Assembly: GCF_950295315.1 (NCBI RefSeq)
Contig: NC_080181.1
Location: 37,043,375 to 37,107,374, forward strand
Origin: Erinaceus europaeus
Taxonomy: Eukaryota; Chordata; Mammalia; Eulipotyphla; Erinaceidae
Length of the DNA stretch: 64,000 bases
Reading direction: 5' to 3'
Shown: positions 20,401-34,474 of the stretch, one piece after another
Position numbering within the stretch: position 1 is the first letter of the stretch
Layout of the letters: the number at the start of each line of letters is the position of its first letter
Translations under genes and position numbers: made by a program
Notes under the pieces: generated by a model
Databases searched by the model: none
What the model saw: the letters and a program-made list of their open reading frames with translations, nothing else
What the model was told of the DNA's origin: nothing

Positions 20401-23400
20401 GGGGTGGTGGGCAGCCACCAGAGCCAGAGCCCCAGGCAAAAGCCAGCGCAGGTGGGCAGGGTTCCGGGGCAAGGGGCACGGTGGGGGCGGGTCAGGGGGC
20501 GGGGCCGGCATCTGACAGCCCAGGGCTGGGGTCCAAGGGCCGCCAGGACCCTGTCCAAGCAAGTGCACTGACACACAGACAGACTGACTGACTGACAGCC
20601 CCCAGACACCCCCCAGGGCCCTGGGAGCCCTGAGCTGCCCCGGATCTGGCGGGCAGCCACCTGGACACAGGCCTCCATAGTGGAGGCCCCTGTAGACCCC
20701 GTTGCCTGCTGACAGCGGCCCTCCTCCCCCTCCCTCTCCCTCTCCCCCTCGCCCTCCCCTTCCTCATCCTCAGAGGGACTCACTCAGGGCCCTTGGCCTA
20801 GGCAAGCCAGGGCTGCTGCTCTGGCTGCTGCAGCTGCTATCCAGTGGGTGGGTGCAGGTATCTGGCCCTGTCAGTTCCTGATTCTTGGGACCTGCCTGCC
20901 TCCAGCTCCACCCACTCTCCAGTCCAGCCCCCTCCCCCTCCTCCGCAAGGATGCCCCCTTTTCCCCTTGCCCCCTGTCCCCCAGCTCCCCAACTGTCATC
21001 TACTGTTTGCCTCCTTTCCTGCCAGCCTGCTGCTGCCCTCCAGCCCTGGGGGCCCTGGGCCAGCCCAGCTGCCATCTTCACCATCCTGCAGGGGGACCTG
21101 CCCTAACGCCCTGCCACCACAGGCACACACAGCCCTGCACCTATTCAGGGGCTCCCCTGCCTGCAGCCTAACCCCCAAACAATCTCCTTCTGCCCCTCAA
21201 CCCCCTTCTAACCCCTGTCAGGGCCCCTCACACACACCTGGGCATGAGTATCCCACACATGCACATCTCTCCCCTCCCCCTCCACTCCATTTGCACTAAG
21301 GATGGCAAGAGTCTTTTTCTCTGGGTATCCCCAGGGGAGTTGGGTCTGTCCAATGTCCTGGGGAGCCGGAACTGCAAACAATCTACAATGTAACATTTGG
21401 ATCTCAGGCAACCCAATCCCAAGTGCGCTGTGCAAGCCTAGGACTGGCGAAAACACCCCACTCTGAGCACAAGGTCTGCCTGGGTCAGTGGCTCCTCCAG
21501 TGGTCTCAGAGACAGGCAGAGGCAGAGGCAGACAACGTTTTCAGGTTCAAAACCTATACTTCCCAGAAGCTGGTCCATCAGTAGGGTAAAAAAAAAAAAA
21601 AAAAAAGGCTTTTTTTTTTCATTTCCCCCTGCCTGACTCTCCTGTGTGATGCCTGTTTCTCAGTGAAACAAGGGAAAAAATCTTTTGGGGAGGGAGCAGG
21701 ACCAAGATGCAGGCAGGAGGACTCCGTGGAGGGTGGATGGGTAGGTGGACCATGCCCTGGCTCCAGAGCCCCAGCTGCTGTTCCAGGCGCTCTCTGATTC
21801 CAGAGATCCCCCTGTGGCTTCTCATGAGACTATTTCCAAGACTGATCCTCAGGATATTGAGGATTCAAAAAATAGACAGGTCATATTGCTGTCAAAAGGA
21901 AATCCAGGGAGGTTGGGCAGAATGTCAGAGGGTTAAGAGGTGGTGGAGGAAACGAGGGGACAGGCAGAAGGATCCACGGTATGGCCCCCAGACCCCCACC
22001 CGCAGGGGAGTCGCTTTACAGGGGGTGAAGCAGATCTTCAGGGGCTCTATCTTTCTCTCCCCCCTCTTCCTTTCCCCTCCCCTCTCCCTTTCTCTCTGTC
22101 CTATGCAAGGACAGTAACAACAACAACAACAAGAAGCACAACAATGATCAAGCAACAAGGGCAGCAAAAGGAGAATAAATGGTCTGCAGGAGCAGTGGAT
22201 TCCAGGTATATGTATCGAGCACCGGCAGTAACCCTGGAAGCAATAAATAAATAAATACATACATACATACATACATATATATATATATAAACTCATAGAG
22301 AAAATATACAGGTAATATACATGTATACATGTGTCGGTGTATCCACTTTGTAAATAAATGTACATGCACTTTTGTTTATCTAGTGAAGCAGACCTGCAGG
22401 GGTCTACCTTTCTCTCACCCTTCTGTGTTTCCACTCCTCTCTCCCTTTCTCTCTATCCTATGCAAGGACAGTAACAGCAACAACAACGATAATAATAACC
22501 ACAACCAAGTTCAGGCAACAAGGGCAGCCAAAGGGGAAAACATGGTCTGCAGGAGTAGTGGGTTCGAGGTGCAGGCCCCTAGCCCTGACAATAACCCTGG
22601 AGGCAATCAATCAGTCAATCAATCAATAGATAACGAATACATAAATAAAAAATACAGGTATTTACATGTATACGTGTCTCTGTGTTTCTACTGAGTCAAA
22701 TGTAAATGTGCTTTATTTATTTAGTGAAGCAGATCTTCAGGGGGCCTATCTTTCTCTCCCCCATCTCTCTTTCCCCTCCTCTTTACATTTTTCTCTGTTC
22801 TCCGCAAGGACAGTAACTATCACAACAACAATAATAATATTATTAATAACCACAATATTCAAGCCACAAGGGCAGCAAAAAGGGAAAAAATGGAACATAG
22901 GAGCAGTGGATTAGTGGTACTGGCACTGCGCTATGGCAATAACCCCTTGTGGCAATAAATAAATGAATAATACAAGTAATATACAAGAATATGTCCCAGT
23001 GTGTGTTTCCACTGTGTAAACGTAAAAGCACTTTTATTTACTTATTTATATTTTATTTATTTACCTAGCCAAGAGAATTTCTTTTCATTGCTAAAAAAAT
23101 GTCACATTAATTAAGCTTAGCAGGTGGTGCCTCACCTGGTTAAGCACTCATGTTAAACTGTAGGAGGACCTGGGTTCAAGACCCTGGTCCCCACTTGCAG
23201 TGGGAAATCTTTATAAGTGGTGCAGATGTGCTGCAGGTATCTCTCTGGTTCTCAAAATCTCTATCCCTCCCTTGTCTCTCAATTCTTGACTGTCCATTCC
23301 AAAAAATAAATCAAGATAATAGAAAGCAAAGAAAAAAGAAGAAGAAGAAGAAGAAGAAGAAGAAGAAGAAGAAGAAGAAGAAGAAGAAGAAGGCGGCAAA

Positions 23401-24495
23401 ATGAAATATCCCAATATTTCAAGGGGCTGCTCAGAACAATGCTTTCCTTATTATGATCCTCACAGCATACCATATTCAGAAAGGAAAAAGACACCGCGTT
23501 TTTTTTAACCCAGTTTATTTAATTTATTTATTCATTTATTTATTGAGGTGTTAATGTTTTACATTCAACAGAAGACTAGGGCTCTGATGCCAGAGGTCTC
23601 AAGTACCCCTAGATGGCTCTCTGCCTCTACAAAACCAATCGATCAACCCGTGCATCACTCCAACCTTCCATCCATCCATCCATCCATCCATCCATCCATG
23701 CTTCCTTCCATCCATCCATCCATCCATCCATCCATCCATCCATCCAACTATCCATCGACCAATCAACCAAGCTAAGTACAAAAGGAGATATAACCTTGAA
23801 TGATAAAGACAGTCAAGCCTGCACAGATACGTTGCCAACTGGGCAGTTTGGCTGAATAGGGCAGAGGAGCTGATCCAGGGAATGTGGTGGGGGGTATGGG
23901 TGTGGGTGTGGGTGGGGTGAGCAGGTGAGTCTGTGAGCTGGGTCACGTCAGGGACGCGGAGGGGGGGTGTGGGCAGCTGTCACAGGCGAAATGTCAAAAG
24001 CGCTCGAGCTGGTGATCAGGGCACCCGGAAGTGAGGAGAGACAAGAGGAGAGGAGCCGACAGGAGAGGACAGGAGAGGAGAGGAGAGGACAGGAGAGGAA
24101 CTGAGAAACCCACCTGGACAGAGGTAGCATACCGGCATCCAGCAAGGCAGGCAGGCATGCAGGCAGCTGTGGCCTGGGCTCCCTGGCTCCTGGGCGCACC
24201 TCCTCCTTTGCTCTCTTGGCTGCCAGCCCCAAGGTCCGTCGTCGGTCAGCGCTGTCCTCCCGTTCTTCCGTCCCTCTGTGCCAGGGCCCAGGGGTCTGGT
24301 TGCTGCCGCCTGACATAGTGGCAGGACAGTTGGGCTGCCCAGTGCCAGTGCGCCTGCGCACAGAATCCTGGGGGGGGGGACATCACAAAGGGCTGGAAAG
24401 TTTGCTAGGCCACGAGGACCCCGCCCACCCAGTTGACCCCTAGGGAGGCAGTGGTGGTGGCAGCAGCCATGACACCCACCCTGAACTTGATCTGA
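20401..24495 (+). repeat. Macrosatellite unit 6 (beta body with alpha patch, alpha tail), 4095 bp
   Basis: Same length as unit 4 and shares its alpha-like patch (21170-21182) and both of its rare variants (CCCACCCGCAGG near 22000, TTCGAGGTGC near 22564). SINE block 21993-23337, (GAA)18 at 23338-23391, YY1-type core 21071-21078, CTCF-like 23606-23619, NRF1-like 24349-24360. Confidence 0.97.
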
Positions 24496-26341
24496 GGGGT
24501 GGTGGCCAGCCACCAGAGCCAGAGCCCCAGGCAAAAGCCAGCGCAGGTGGGCAGGGCTCCGGGGCAAGGGGCACGGTGGGGGCGGGTCAGGGGGCGGGGC
24601 CGGCATCTGACAGCCCAGGGCTGGGGTCCAAGGGCCGCCAGGACCCTGTCCAAGCAAGTGCACTGACACACAGACAGACTGACTGACTGACAGCCCCCAC
24701 CCCACAGACACCCCCCAGGGCCCTGGGAGCCCTGAGCTGCCCCGGATCTGGCGGGCAGCCACCTGGACACAGGCCTCCATAGTGGAGGCCCCTGTAGACC
24801 CCGTTGCCCGCTGACAGCGGCCCTCCTCCCCCTCCCTCTCCCCCTCCCCTTCCTCATCCTCAGAGGGACTCACTCAGGGCCCTTGGCCTAGGCAAGCCAG
24901 GGCTGCTGCTCTGGCTGCTGCAGCTGCTATCCAGTGGGTGGGTGCAGGTATCTGGCCCTGTCAGTTCCTGATTCTTGGGACCTGCCTGCCTCCAGCTCCA
25001 CCCACTCTCCAGTCCAGCCCCCTCCCCCTCCTCCGCAAGGATGCCCCCTTTTCCCCTTGCCCCCTGTCCCCCAGCTCCCCAACTGTCATCTACTGTTTGC
25101 CTCCTTTCCTGCCAGCCTGCTGCTGCCCTCCAGCCCTGGGGGCCCTGGGCCAGCCCAGCTGCCATCTTCACCATCCTGCAGGGGGACCTGCCCTAACGCC
25201 CTGCCACCACAGGCACACACAGCCCTGCACCTATTCAGGGGCTCCCCTGCCTGCAGCCTAACCCCCAAACAATCTCCTTCTGCCCCTCAACCCCCTTCTA
25301 ACCCCTGTCAGGGCCCCTCACACACACCTGGGCATGAGTATCCCACACATGCACATCTCTCCCCTCCCCCTCCACTCCATTTGCACTAAGGATGGCAAGA
25401 GTCTTTTTTTCTGGGTATCCCCAGGGGAGTTGGGTCTGTCCAATGTCCTGGGGCGCCGGAACTACAAACAATCTACAATGTAACATTTGGATCTCAGGCA
25501 ACCCAATCCCAAGTGCGCTGTGCAAGCCTAGGACTGGCGAAAACACCCCACTCTGAGCACAAGGTCTGCCTGGGCCAGTGGCTCCTCCAGTGGACTCAGA
25601 GACAGGCAGAGGCAGAGGCAGACAACGTTTTCAGGTTCAAAACCTATACTTCCCAGAAGCTGGTCCATCAGTAGGGTAAAAAAAAAAAAAAAAAAAAAGA
25701 AGGCTTTTTTTTTTCTTTTCCCACTGCCTGACTCTCCTGTGTGATGCCTGATTCTCAGTGAAACAAGGGAAAAAATCTTTTGGGGAGGGAGCAGGACCAA
25801 GATGCAGGCAGGTGGACTCCGTGGAGGGTGGATGGGTAGGTAGACCATGCCCTGGCTCCTGAGCCCCAGCTGCTGTTCCAGGCGCTCTCTGATTCCCTGT
25901 GGCTTCTCATGAGACTATTTCCAAGACTGATCCTCAGGATATTGAGGATTCAAAAAATAGACAGGTCATATTGCTGTCAAAAGGAAATCCAGGGAGGTTG
26001 GGCGGAATGTCAGAGGGTTAAGAGGTGGTGGAGGAAACGAGGGGACAGGCAGAAGGATCCACGGTATGGCCCCCAGACCCCCACCTGCAGGGGAGTCGCT
26101 TTACAGGGGGTGAAGCAGATCTTCAGGGGCTCTATCTTTCTCTCCCCCCTCTTCCTTTCCCCTCCCCTCTCCCTTTCTCTCTGTCCTATGCAAGGACAGT
26201 AACAACAACAACAACAACAACAACAAGCACAACAATGATCAAGCAACAAGGGCAGCAAAAGGAGAATAAATGGTCTGCAGGAGCAGTAGATTCCAGGTAT
26301 ATGTATCGAGCACCGGCAGTAACCCTGGAAGCAATAAATAA

Positions 26342-26374
<33 letters not shown>

Positions 26375-28544
26375 TATATATAAACTCATAGAGAAAATAT
26401 ACAGGTAATATACATGTATACATGTGTCGGTGTATCCACTTTGTAAATAAATGTACATGCACTTTTGTTTATCTAGTGAAGCAGACCTGCAGGGGTCTAC
26501 CTTTCTCTCACCCTTCTGTGTTTCCACTCCTCTCTCCCTTTCTCTCTGTCCTATGCAAGGACAGTAACAGCAACAACAACGATAATAATAACCACAACCA
26601 AGTTCAGGCAACAAGGGCAGCCAAAGGGGAAAACATGGTCTGCAGGAGTAGTGGGTTCGTGGTGCAGGCCCCTAGCCCTGACAATAACCCTGGAGGCAAT
26701 CAATCAGTCAATCAATCAATAGATAACGAATACATAAATAAAAAATACAGGTATTTACATGTATACGTGTCTCTGTGTTTCTACTGAGTCAAATGTAAAT
26801 GTGCTTTATTTATTTAGTGAAGCAGATCTTCAGGGGGCCTATCTTTCTCTCCCCCATCTCTCTTTCCCCTCCTCTTTACATTTTTCTCTGTTCTCCGCAA
26901 GGACAGTAACTATCACAACAACAATAATAATATTATTAATAACCACAATATTCAAGCCACAAGGGCAGCAAAAATGGAAAAAATGGAACATAGGAGCAGT
27001 GGATTAGTGGTACTGGCACTGCGCTATGGCAATAACCCCTTGTGGCAATAAATAAATAAATAAATAAATAAATAATACAAGTAATATACAAGAATATGTC
27101 CCAGTGTGTGTTTCCACTGTGTAAACGTAAAAGCACTTTTATTTACTTATTTATATTTTATTTATTTACCTAGCCAAGAGAATTTCTTTTCATTGCTAAA
27201 AAAATGTCACATTAATTAAGCTTAGCAGGTGGTGCCTCACCTGGTTAAGCACTCATGTTAAACTGTAGGAGGACCTGGGTTCAAGACCCTGGTCCCCACT
27301 TGCAGTGGGAAATCTTTACAAGTGGTGCAGATGTGCTGCAGGTATCTCTCTGGTTCTCAAAATCTCTGTCCCTCCCTTGTCTCTCAATTCTTGACTGTCC
27401 ATTCCAAAAAATAAATCAAGATAATAGAAAGCAAAGAAAAAAGAAGAAGAAGAAGAAGAAGAAGAAGAAGAAGAAGAAGAAGAAGAAGAAGAAGAAGAAG
27501 GCGGCAAAATGAAATATCCCAATAGTTCAAGGGGCTGCTCAGAACAATGCTTTCCTTATTATGATCCTCACAGCATACCATATTCAGAAAGGAAAAAGAC
27601 ACCGCGTTTTTTTTAACCCAGTTTATTTAATTTATTTATTCATTTATTTATTGAGGTGTTAATGTTTTACATTCAACAGAAGACTAGGGCTCTGATGCCA
27701 GAGGTCTCAAGTACCCCTAGATGGCTCTCTGCCTCTACAAAACCAATCGATCAACCCGTGCATCACTCCAACCTTCCATCCATCCATCCATCCATCCATC
27801 CATCCATCCATCCAACTATCCATCGACCAATCAACCAAGCTAAGTACAAAAGGAGATATAACCTTGAATGATAGACAGTCAAGCCTGCACAGATACGTTG
27901 CCAACTGGGCAGTTTGGCTGAATAGGGCAGAAGAGCTGATCCAGGGAATGTGGTGGGGGGTGTGGGTGTGGGTGGGGTGAGCAGGTGAGTCTGTGAGCTG
28001 GGTCACGTCAGGGACGCGGAGGGGGGGTGTGGGCAGCTGTCACAGGCGAAATGTCAAAAGCGCTCGAGCTGGTGATCAGGGCACCCGGAAGTGAAGAGAG
28101 ACAAGAGGAGAGGAGCGGACAGGAGAGGAGAGGAGAGGACAGGAGAGGAACTGAGAAACCCACCTGGACAGAGATAGCATACCGGCATCCAGCAAGGCAG
28201 GCAGGCATGCAGGCAGCTGTGGCCTGGGCTCCCTGGCTCCTGGGCGCACCTCCTCCTTTGCTCTCTTGGCTGCCAGCCCCAAGGTCCGTCGTCGGTCAGC
28301 GCTGTCCTCCCGTTCTTCCGTCCCTCTGTGCCAGGGCCCAGGGGTCTGGTTGCTGCCGCCTGACATAGTGGCAGGACAGTTGGGCTGCCCAGTGCCAGTG
28401 CGCCTGCGCACAGAATCCTGGGGGGGGGACATCACAGAGGGCTCCAGAGGTTGCTAGGCCACGAGGACCCCGCCCACCCAGTTGACCCCTAGGGAGGCAG
28501 TGGTGGTGGCAGCAGCCATGACACCCACCCTGAACTTGATCTGA
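24496..28544 (+). repeat. Macrosatellite unit 7 (alpha body, beta tail), 4049 bp
   Basis: Alpha body matching unit 5, including the 21-A run and GTCTTTTTTTCTGG. It is nine bases shorter than unit 5, and the difference is three fewer GAA repeats. SINE block 26078-27442, (GAA)19 at 27443-27499, YY1-type core 25161-25168, CTCF-like 27714-27727, NRF1-like 28399-28410. Confidence 0.97.
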
Positions 28545-30398
28545 GGGGTGGTGGGCAGCCACCAGAGCCAGAGCCCCAGGCAAAAGCCAGCGCAGGTGGG
28601 CAGGGTTCCGGGGCAATGGGCACGGTGGGGGCGGGTCAGGGGGCGGGGCCGGCATCTGACAGCCCAGGGCTGGGGTCCAAGGGCCGCCAGGACCCTGTCC
28701 AAGCAAGTGCACTGACACACAGACAGACTGACTGACTGACAGCCCCCAGACACCCCCCAGGGCCCTGGGAGCCCTGAGCTGCCCCGGATCTGGCGGGCAG
28801 CCACCTGGACACAGGCCTCCATAGTGGAGGCCCCTGTAGACCCCGTTGCCTGCTGACAGCGGCCCTCCTCCCCCTCCCTCTCCCTCTCCCCCTCGCCCTC
28901 CCCTTCCTCATCCTCAGAGGGACTCACTCAGGGCCCTTGGCCTAGGCAAGCCAGGGCTGCTGCTCTGGCTGCTGCAGCTGCTATCCAGTGGGTGGGTGCA
29001 GGTATCTGGCCCTGTCAGTTCCTGATTCTTGGGACCTGCCTGCCTCCAGCTCCACCCACTCTCCAGTCCAGCCCCCTCCCCCTCCTCCGCAAGGATGCCC
29101 CCTTTTCCCCTTGCCCCCTGTCCCCCAGCTCCCCAACTGTCATCTACTGTTTGCCTCCTTTCCTGCCAGCCTGCTGCTGCCCTCCAGCCCTGGGGGCCCT
29201 GGGCCAGCCCAGCTGCCATCTTCACCATCCTGCAGGGGGACCTGCCCTAACGCCCTGCCACCACAGGCACACACAGCCCTGCACCTATTCAGGGGCTCCC
29301 CTGCCTGCAGCCTGCCCCCCAAACAGTCTCCTTCTGCCCCTCAACCCCCTTCTAACCCCTGTCAGGGCCCCTCACACACACCTGGGCATGAGTATCCCAC
29401 ACATGCACATCTCTCCCCTCCCCCTCCACTCCATTTGCACTAAGGATGGCAAGAGTCTTTTTCTCTGGGTATCCCCAGGGGAGTTGGGTCTGTCCAATGT
29501 CCTGGGGAGCCGGAACTGCAAACAATCTACAATGTAACATTTGGATCTCAGGCAACCCAATCCCAAGTGCGCTGTGCAAGCCTAGGACTGGCGAAAACAC
29601 CCCACTCTGAGCACAAGGTCTGCCTGGGTCAGTGGCTCCTCCAGTGGTCTCAGAGACAGGCAGAGGCAGAGGCAGACAACGTTTTCAGGTTCAAAACCTA
29701 TACTTCCCAGAAGCTGGTCCATCAGTAGGGTAAAAAAAAAAAAAAAAAAAGGCTTTTTTTTTTCATTTCCCCCTGCCTGACTCTCCTGTGTGATGCCTGT
29801 TTCTCAGTGAAACAAGGGAAAAAATCTTTTGGGGAGGGAGCAGGACCAAGATGCAGGCAGGAGGACTCCGTGGAGGGTGGATGGGTAGGTGGACCATGCC
29901 CTGGCTCCAGAGCCCCAGCTGCTGTTCCAGGCGCTCTCTGATTCCAGAGATCCCCCTGTGGCTTCTCATGAGACTATTTCCAAGACTGATCCTCAGGATA
30001 TTGAGGATTCAAAAAATAGACAGGTCATATTGCTGTCAAAAGGAAATCCAGGGAGGTTGGGCAGAATGTCAGAGGGTTAAGAGGTGGTGGAGGAAACGAG
30101 GGGACAGGCAGAAGGATCCACGGTATGGCCCCCAGACCCCCACCTGCAGGGGAGTCGCTTTACAGGGGGTGAAGCAGATCTTCAGGGGCTCTATCTTTCT
30201 CTCCCCCCTCTTCCTTTCCCCTCCCCTCTCCCTTTCTCTCTGTCCTATGCAAGGACAGTAACAACAACAACAACAAGAAGCACAACAATGATCAAGCAAC
30301 AAGGGCAGCAAAAGGAGAATAAATGGTCTGCAGGAGCAGTGGATTCCAGGTATATGTATCGAGCACCGGCAGTAACCCTGGAAGCAATAAATAAATAA

Positions 30399-30431
<33 letters not shown>

Positions 30432-32586
30432 TATATATAAACTCATAGAGAAAATATACAGGTAATATACATGTATACATGTGTCGGTGTATCCACTTTG
30501 TAAATAAATGTACATGCACTTTTGTTTATCTAGTGAAGCAGACCTGCAGGGGTCTACCTTTCTCTCACCCTTCTGTGTTTCCACTCCTCTCTCCCTTTCT
30601 CTCTATCCTATGCAAGGACAGTAACAGCAACAACAACGATAATAATAACCACAACCAAGTTCAGGCAACAAGGGCAGCCAAAGGGGAAAACATGGTCTGC
30701 AGGAGTAGTGGGTTCGTGGTGCAGGCCCCTAGCCCTGACAATAACCCTGGAGGCAATCAATCAGTCAATCAATCAATAGATAACGAATACATAAATAAAA
30801 AATACAGGTATTTACATGTATACGTGTCTCTGTGTTTCTACTGAGTCAAATGTAAATGTGCTTTATTTATTTAGTGAAGCAGATCTTCAGGGGGCCTATC
30901 TTTCTCTCCCCCATCTCTCTTTCCCCTCCTCTTTACATTTTTCTCTGTTCTCCGCAAGGACAGTAACTATCACAACAACAATAATAATATTATTAATAAC
31001 CACAATATTCAAGCCACAAGGGCAGCAAAAAGGGAAAAAATGGAACATAGGAGCAGTGGATTAGTGGTACTGGCACTGCGCTATGGCAATAACCCCTTGT
31101 GGCAATAAATAAATAAATAATACAAGTAATATACAAGAATATGTCCCAGTGTGTGTTTCCACTGTGTAAACGTAAAAGCACTTTTATTTACTTATTTATA
31201 TTTTATTTATTTACCTAGCCAAGAGAATTTCTTTTCATTGCTAAAAAAATGTCACATTAATTAAGCTTAGCAGGTGGTGCCTCACCTGGTTAAGCACTCA
31301 TGTTAAACTGTAGGAGGACCTGGGTTCAAGACCCTGGTCCCCACTTGCAGTGGGAAATCTTTATAAGTGGTGCAGATGTGCTGCAGGTATCTCTCTGGTT
31401 CTCAAAATCTCTATCCCTCCCTTGTCTCTCAATTCTTGACTGTCCATTCCAAAAAATAAATCAAGATAATAGAAAGCAAAGAAAAAAGAAGAAGAAGAAG
31501 AAGAAGAAGAAGAAGAAGAAGAAGAAGAAGAAGAAGAAGAAGGCGGCAAAATGAAATATCCCAATAGTTCAAGGGGCTGCTCAGAACAATGCTTTCCTTA
31601 TTATGATCCTCACAGCATACCATATTCAGAAAGGAAAAAGACACCGCGTTTTTTTTAACCCAGTTTATTTAATTTATTTATTCATTTATTTATTGAGGTG
31701 TTAATGTTTTACATTCAACAGAAGACTAGGGCTCTGATGCCAGAGGTCTCAAGTACCCCTAGATGGCTCTCTGCCTCTACAAAACCAATCGATCAACCCG
31801 TGCATCACTCCAACCTTCCATCCATCCATCCATCCATCCATCCATCCATCCATCCAACTATCCATCGACCAATCAACCAAGCTAAGTACAAAAGGAGATA
31901 TAACCTTGAATGATAGACAGTCAAGCCTGCACAGATACGTTGCCAACTGGGCAGTTTGGCTGAATAGGGCAGAAGAGCTGATCCAGGGAATGTGGTGGGG
32001 GGTGTGGGTGTGGGTGGGGTGAGCAGGTGAGTCTGTGAGCTGGGTCACGTCAGGGACGCGGAGGGGGGGTGTGGGCAGCTGTCACAGGCGAAATGTCAAA
32101 AGCGCTCGAGCTGGTGATCAGGGCACCCGGAAGTGAAGAGAGACAAGAGGAGAGGAGCGGACAGGAGAGGAGAGGAGAGGACAGGAGAGGAACTGAGAAA
32201 CCCACCTGGACAGAGATAGCATACCGGCATCCAGCAAGGCAGGCAGGCATGCAGGCAGCTGTGGCCTGGGCTCCCTGGCTCCTGGGCGCACCTCCTCCTT
32301 TGCTCTCTTGGCTGCCAGCCCCAAGGTCCGTCGTCGGTCAGCGCTGTCCTCCCGTTCTTCCGTCCCTCTGTGCCAGGGCCCAGGGGTCTGGTTGCTGCCG
32401 CCTGACATAGTGGCAGGACAGTTGGGCTGCCCAGTGCCAGTGCGCCTGCGCACAGAATCCTGGGGGGGGGACATCACAGAGGGCTCCAGAGGTTGCTAGG
32501 CCACGAGGACCCCGCCCACCCAGTTGACCCCTAGGGAGGCAGTGGTGGTGGCAGCAGCCATGACACCCACCCTGAACTTGATCTGA
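28545..32586 (+). repeat. Macrosatellite unit 8 (beta body, beta tail), 4042 bp
   Basis: First of six consecutive units (8-13) with beta markers on both sides of the GAA tract (CTATCCC before it, AATAGTTC after it). It is the shortest complete unit. A private G-to-T change gives GGCAATGGGC near 28615. SINE block 30137-31487, (GAA)18 at 31488-31541, YY1-type core 29215-29222, CTCF-like 31756-31769, NRF1-like 32441-32452. Confidence 0.97.
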
Positions 32587-34441
32587 GGGGTGGTGGGCAG
32601 CCACCAGAGCCAGAGCCCCAGGCAAAAGCCAGCGCAGGTGGGCAGGGTTCCGGGGCAAGGGGCACGGTGGGGGCGGGTCAGGGGGCGGGGCCGGCATCTG
32701 ACAGCCCAGGGCTGGGGTCCAAGGGCCGCCAGGACCCTGTCCAAGCAAGTGCACTGACACACAGACAGACTGACTGACTGACAGCCCCCAGACACCCCCC
32801 AGGGCCCTGGGAGCCCTGAGCTGCCCCGGATCTGGCGGGCAGCCACCTGGACACAGGCCTCCATAGTGGAGGCCCCTGTAGACCCCGTTGCCTGCTGACA
32901 GCGGCCCTCCTCCCCCTCCCTCTCCCTCTCCCCCTCGCCCTCCCCTTCCTCATCCTCAGAGGGACTCACTCAGGGCCCTTGGCCTAGGCAAGCCAGGGCT
33001 GCTGCTCTGGCTGCTGCAGCTGCTATCCAGTGGGTGGGTGCAGGTATCTGGCCCTGTCAGTTCCTGATTCTTGGGACCTGCCTGCCTCCAGCTCCACCCA
33101 CTCTCCAGTCCAGCCCCCTCCCCCTCCTCCGCAAGGATGCCCCCTTTTCCCCTTGCCCCCTGTCCCCCAGCTCCCCAAATGTCATCTACTGTTTGCCTCC
33201 TTTCCTGCCAGCCTGCTGCTGCCCTCCAGCCCTGGGGGCCCTGGGCCAGCCCAGCTGCCATCTTCACCATCCTGCAGGGGGACCTGCCCTAACGCCCTGC
33301 CACCACAGGCACACACAGCCCTGCACCTATTCAGGGGCTCCCCTGCCTGCAGCCTGCCCCCCAAACAGTCTCCTTCTGCCCCTCAACCCCCTTCTAACCC
33401 CTGTCAGGGCCCCTCACACACACCTGGGCATGAGTATCCCACACATGCACATCTCTCCCCTCCCCCTCCACTCCATTTGCACTAAGGATGGCAAGAGTCT
33501 TTTTCTCTGGGTATCCCCAGGGGAGTTGGGTCTGTCCAATGTCCTGGGGAGCCGGAACTGCAAACAATCTACAATGTAACATTTGGATCTCAGGCAACCC
33601 AATCCCAAGTGCGCTGTGCAAGCCTAGGACTGGCGAAAACACCCCACTCTGAGCACAAGGTCTGCCTGGGTCAGTGGCTCCTCCAGTGGTCTCAGAGACA
33701 GGCAGAGGCAGAGGCAGACAACGTTTTCAGGTTCAAAACCTATACTTCCCAGAAGCTGGTCCATCAGTAGGGTAAAAAAAAAAAAAAAAAAAAGGCTTTT
33801 TTTTTTCATTTCCCCCTGCCTGACTCTCCTGTGTGATGCCTGTTTCTCAGTGAAACAAGGGAAAAAATCTTTTGGGGAGGGAGCAGGACCAAGATGCAGG
33901 CAGGAGGACTCCGTGGAGGGTGGATGGGTAGGTGGACCATGCCCTGGCTCCAGAGCCCCAGCTGCTGTTCCAGGCGCTCTCTGATTCCAGAGATCCCCCT
34001 GTGGCTTCTCATGAGACTATTTCCAAGACTGATCCTCAGGATATTGAGGATTCAAAAAATAGACAGGTCATATTGCTGTCAAAAGGAAATCCAGGGAGGT
34101 TGGGCAGAATGTCAGAGGGTTAAGAGGTGGTGGAGGAAACGAGGGGACAGGCAGAAGGATCCACGGTATGGCCCCCAGACCCCCACCTGCAGGGGAGTCG
34201 CTTTACAGGGGGTGAAGCAGATCTTCAGGGGCTCTATCTTTCTCTCCCCCCTCTTCCTTTCCCCTCCCCTCTCCCTTTCTCTCTGTCCTATGCAAGGACA
34301 GTAACAACAACAACAACAAGAAGCACAACAATGATCAAGCAACAAGGGCAGCAAAAGGAGAATAAATGGTCTGCAGGAGCAGTGGATTCCAGGTATATGT
34401 ATCGAGCACCGGCAGTAACCCTGGAAGCAATAAATAAATAA

Positions 34442-34474
<33 letters not shown>

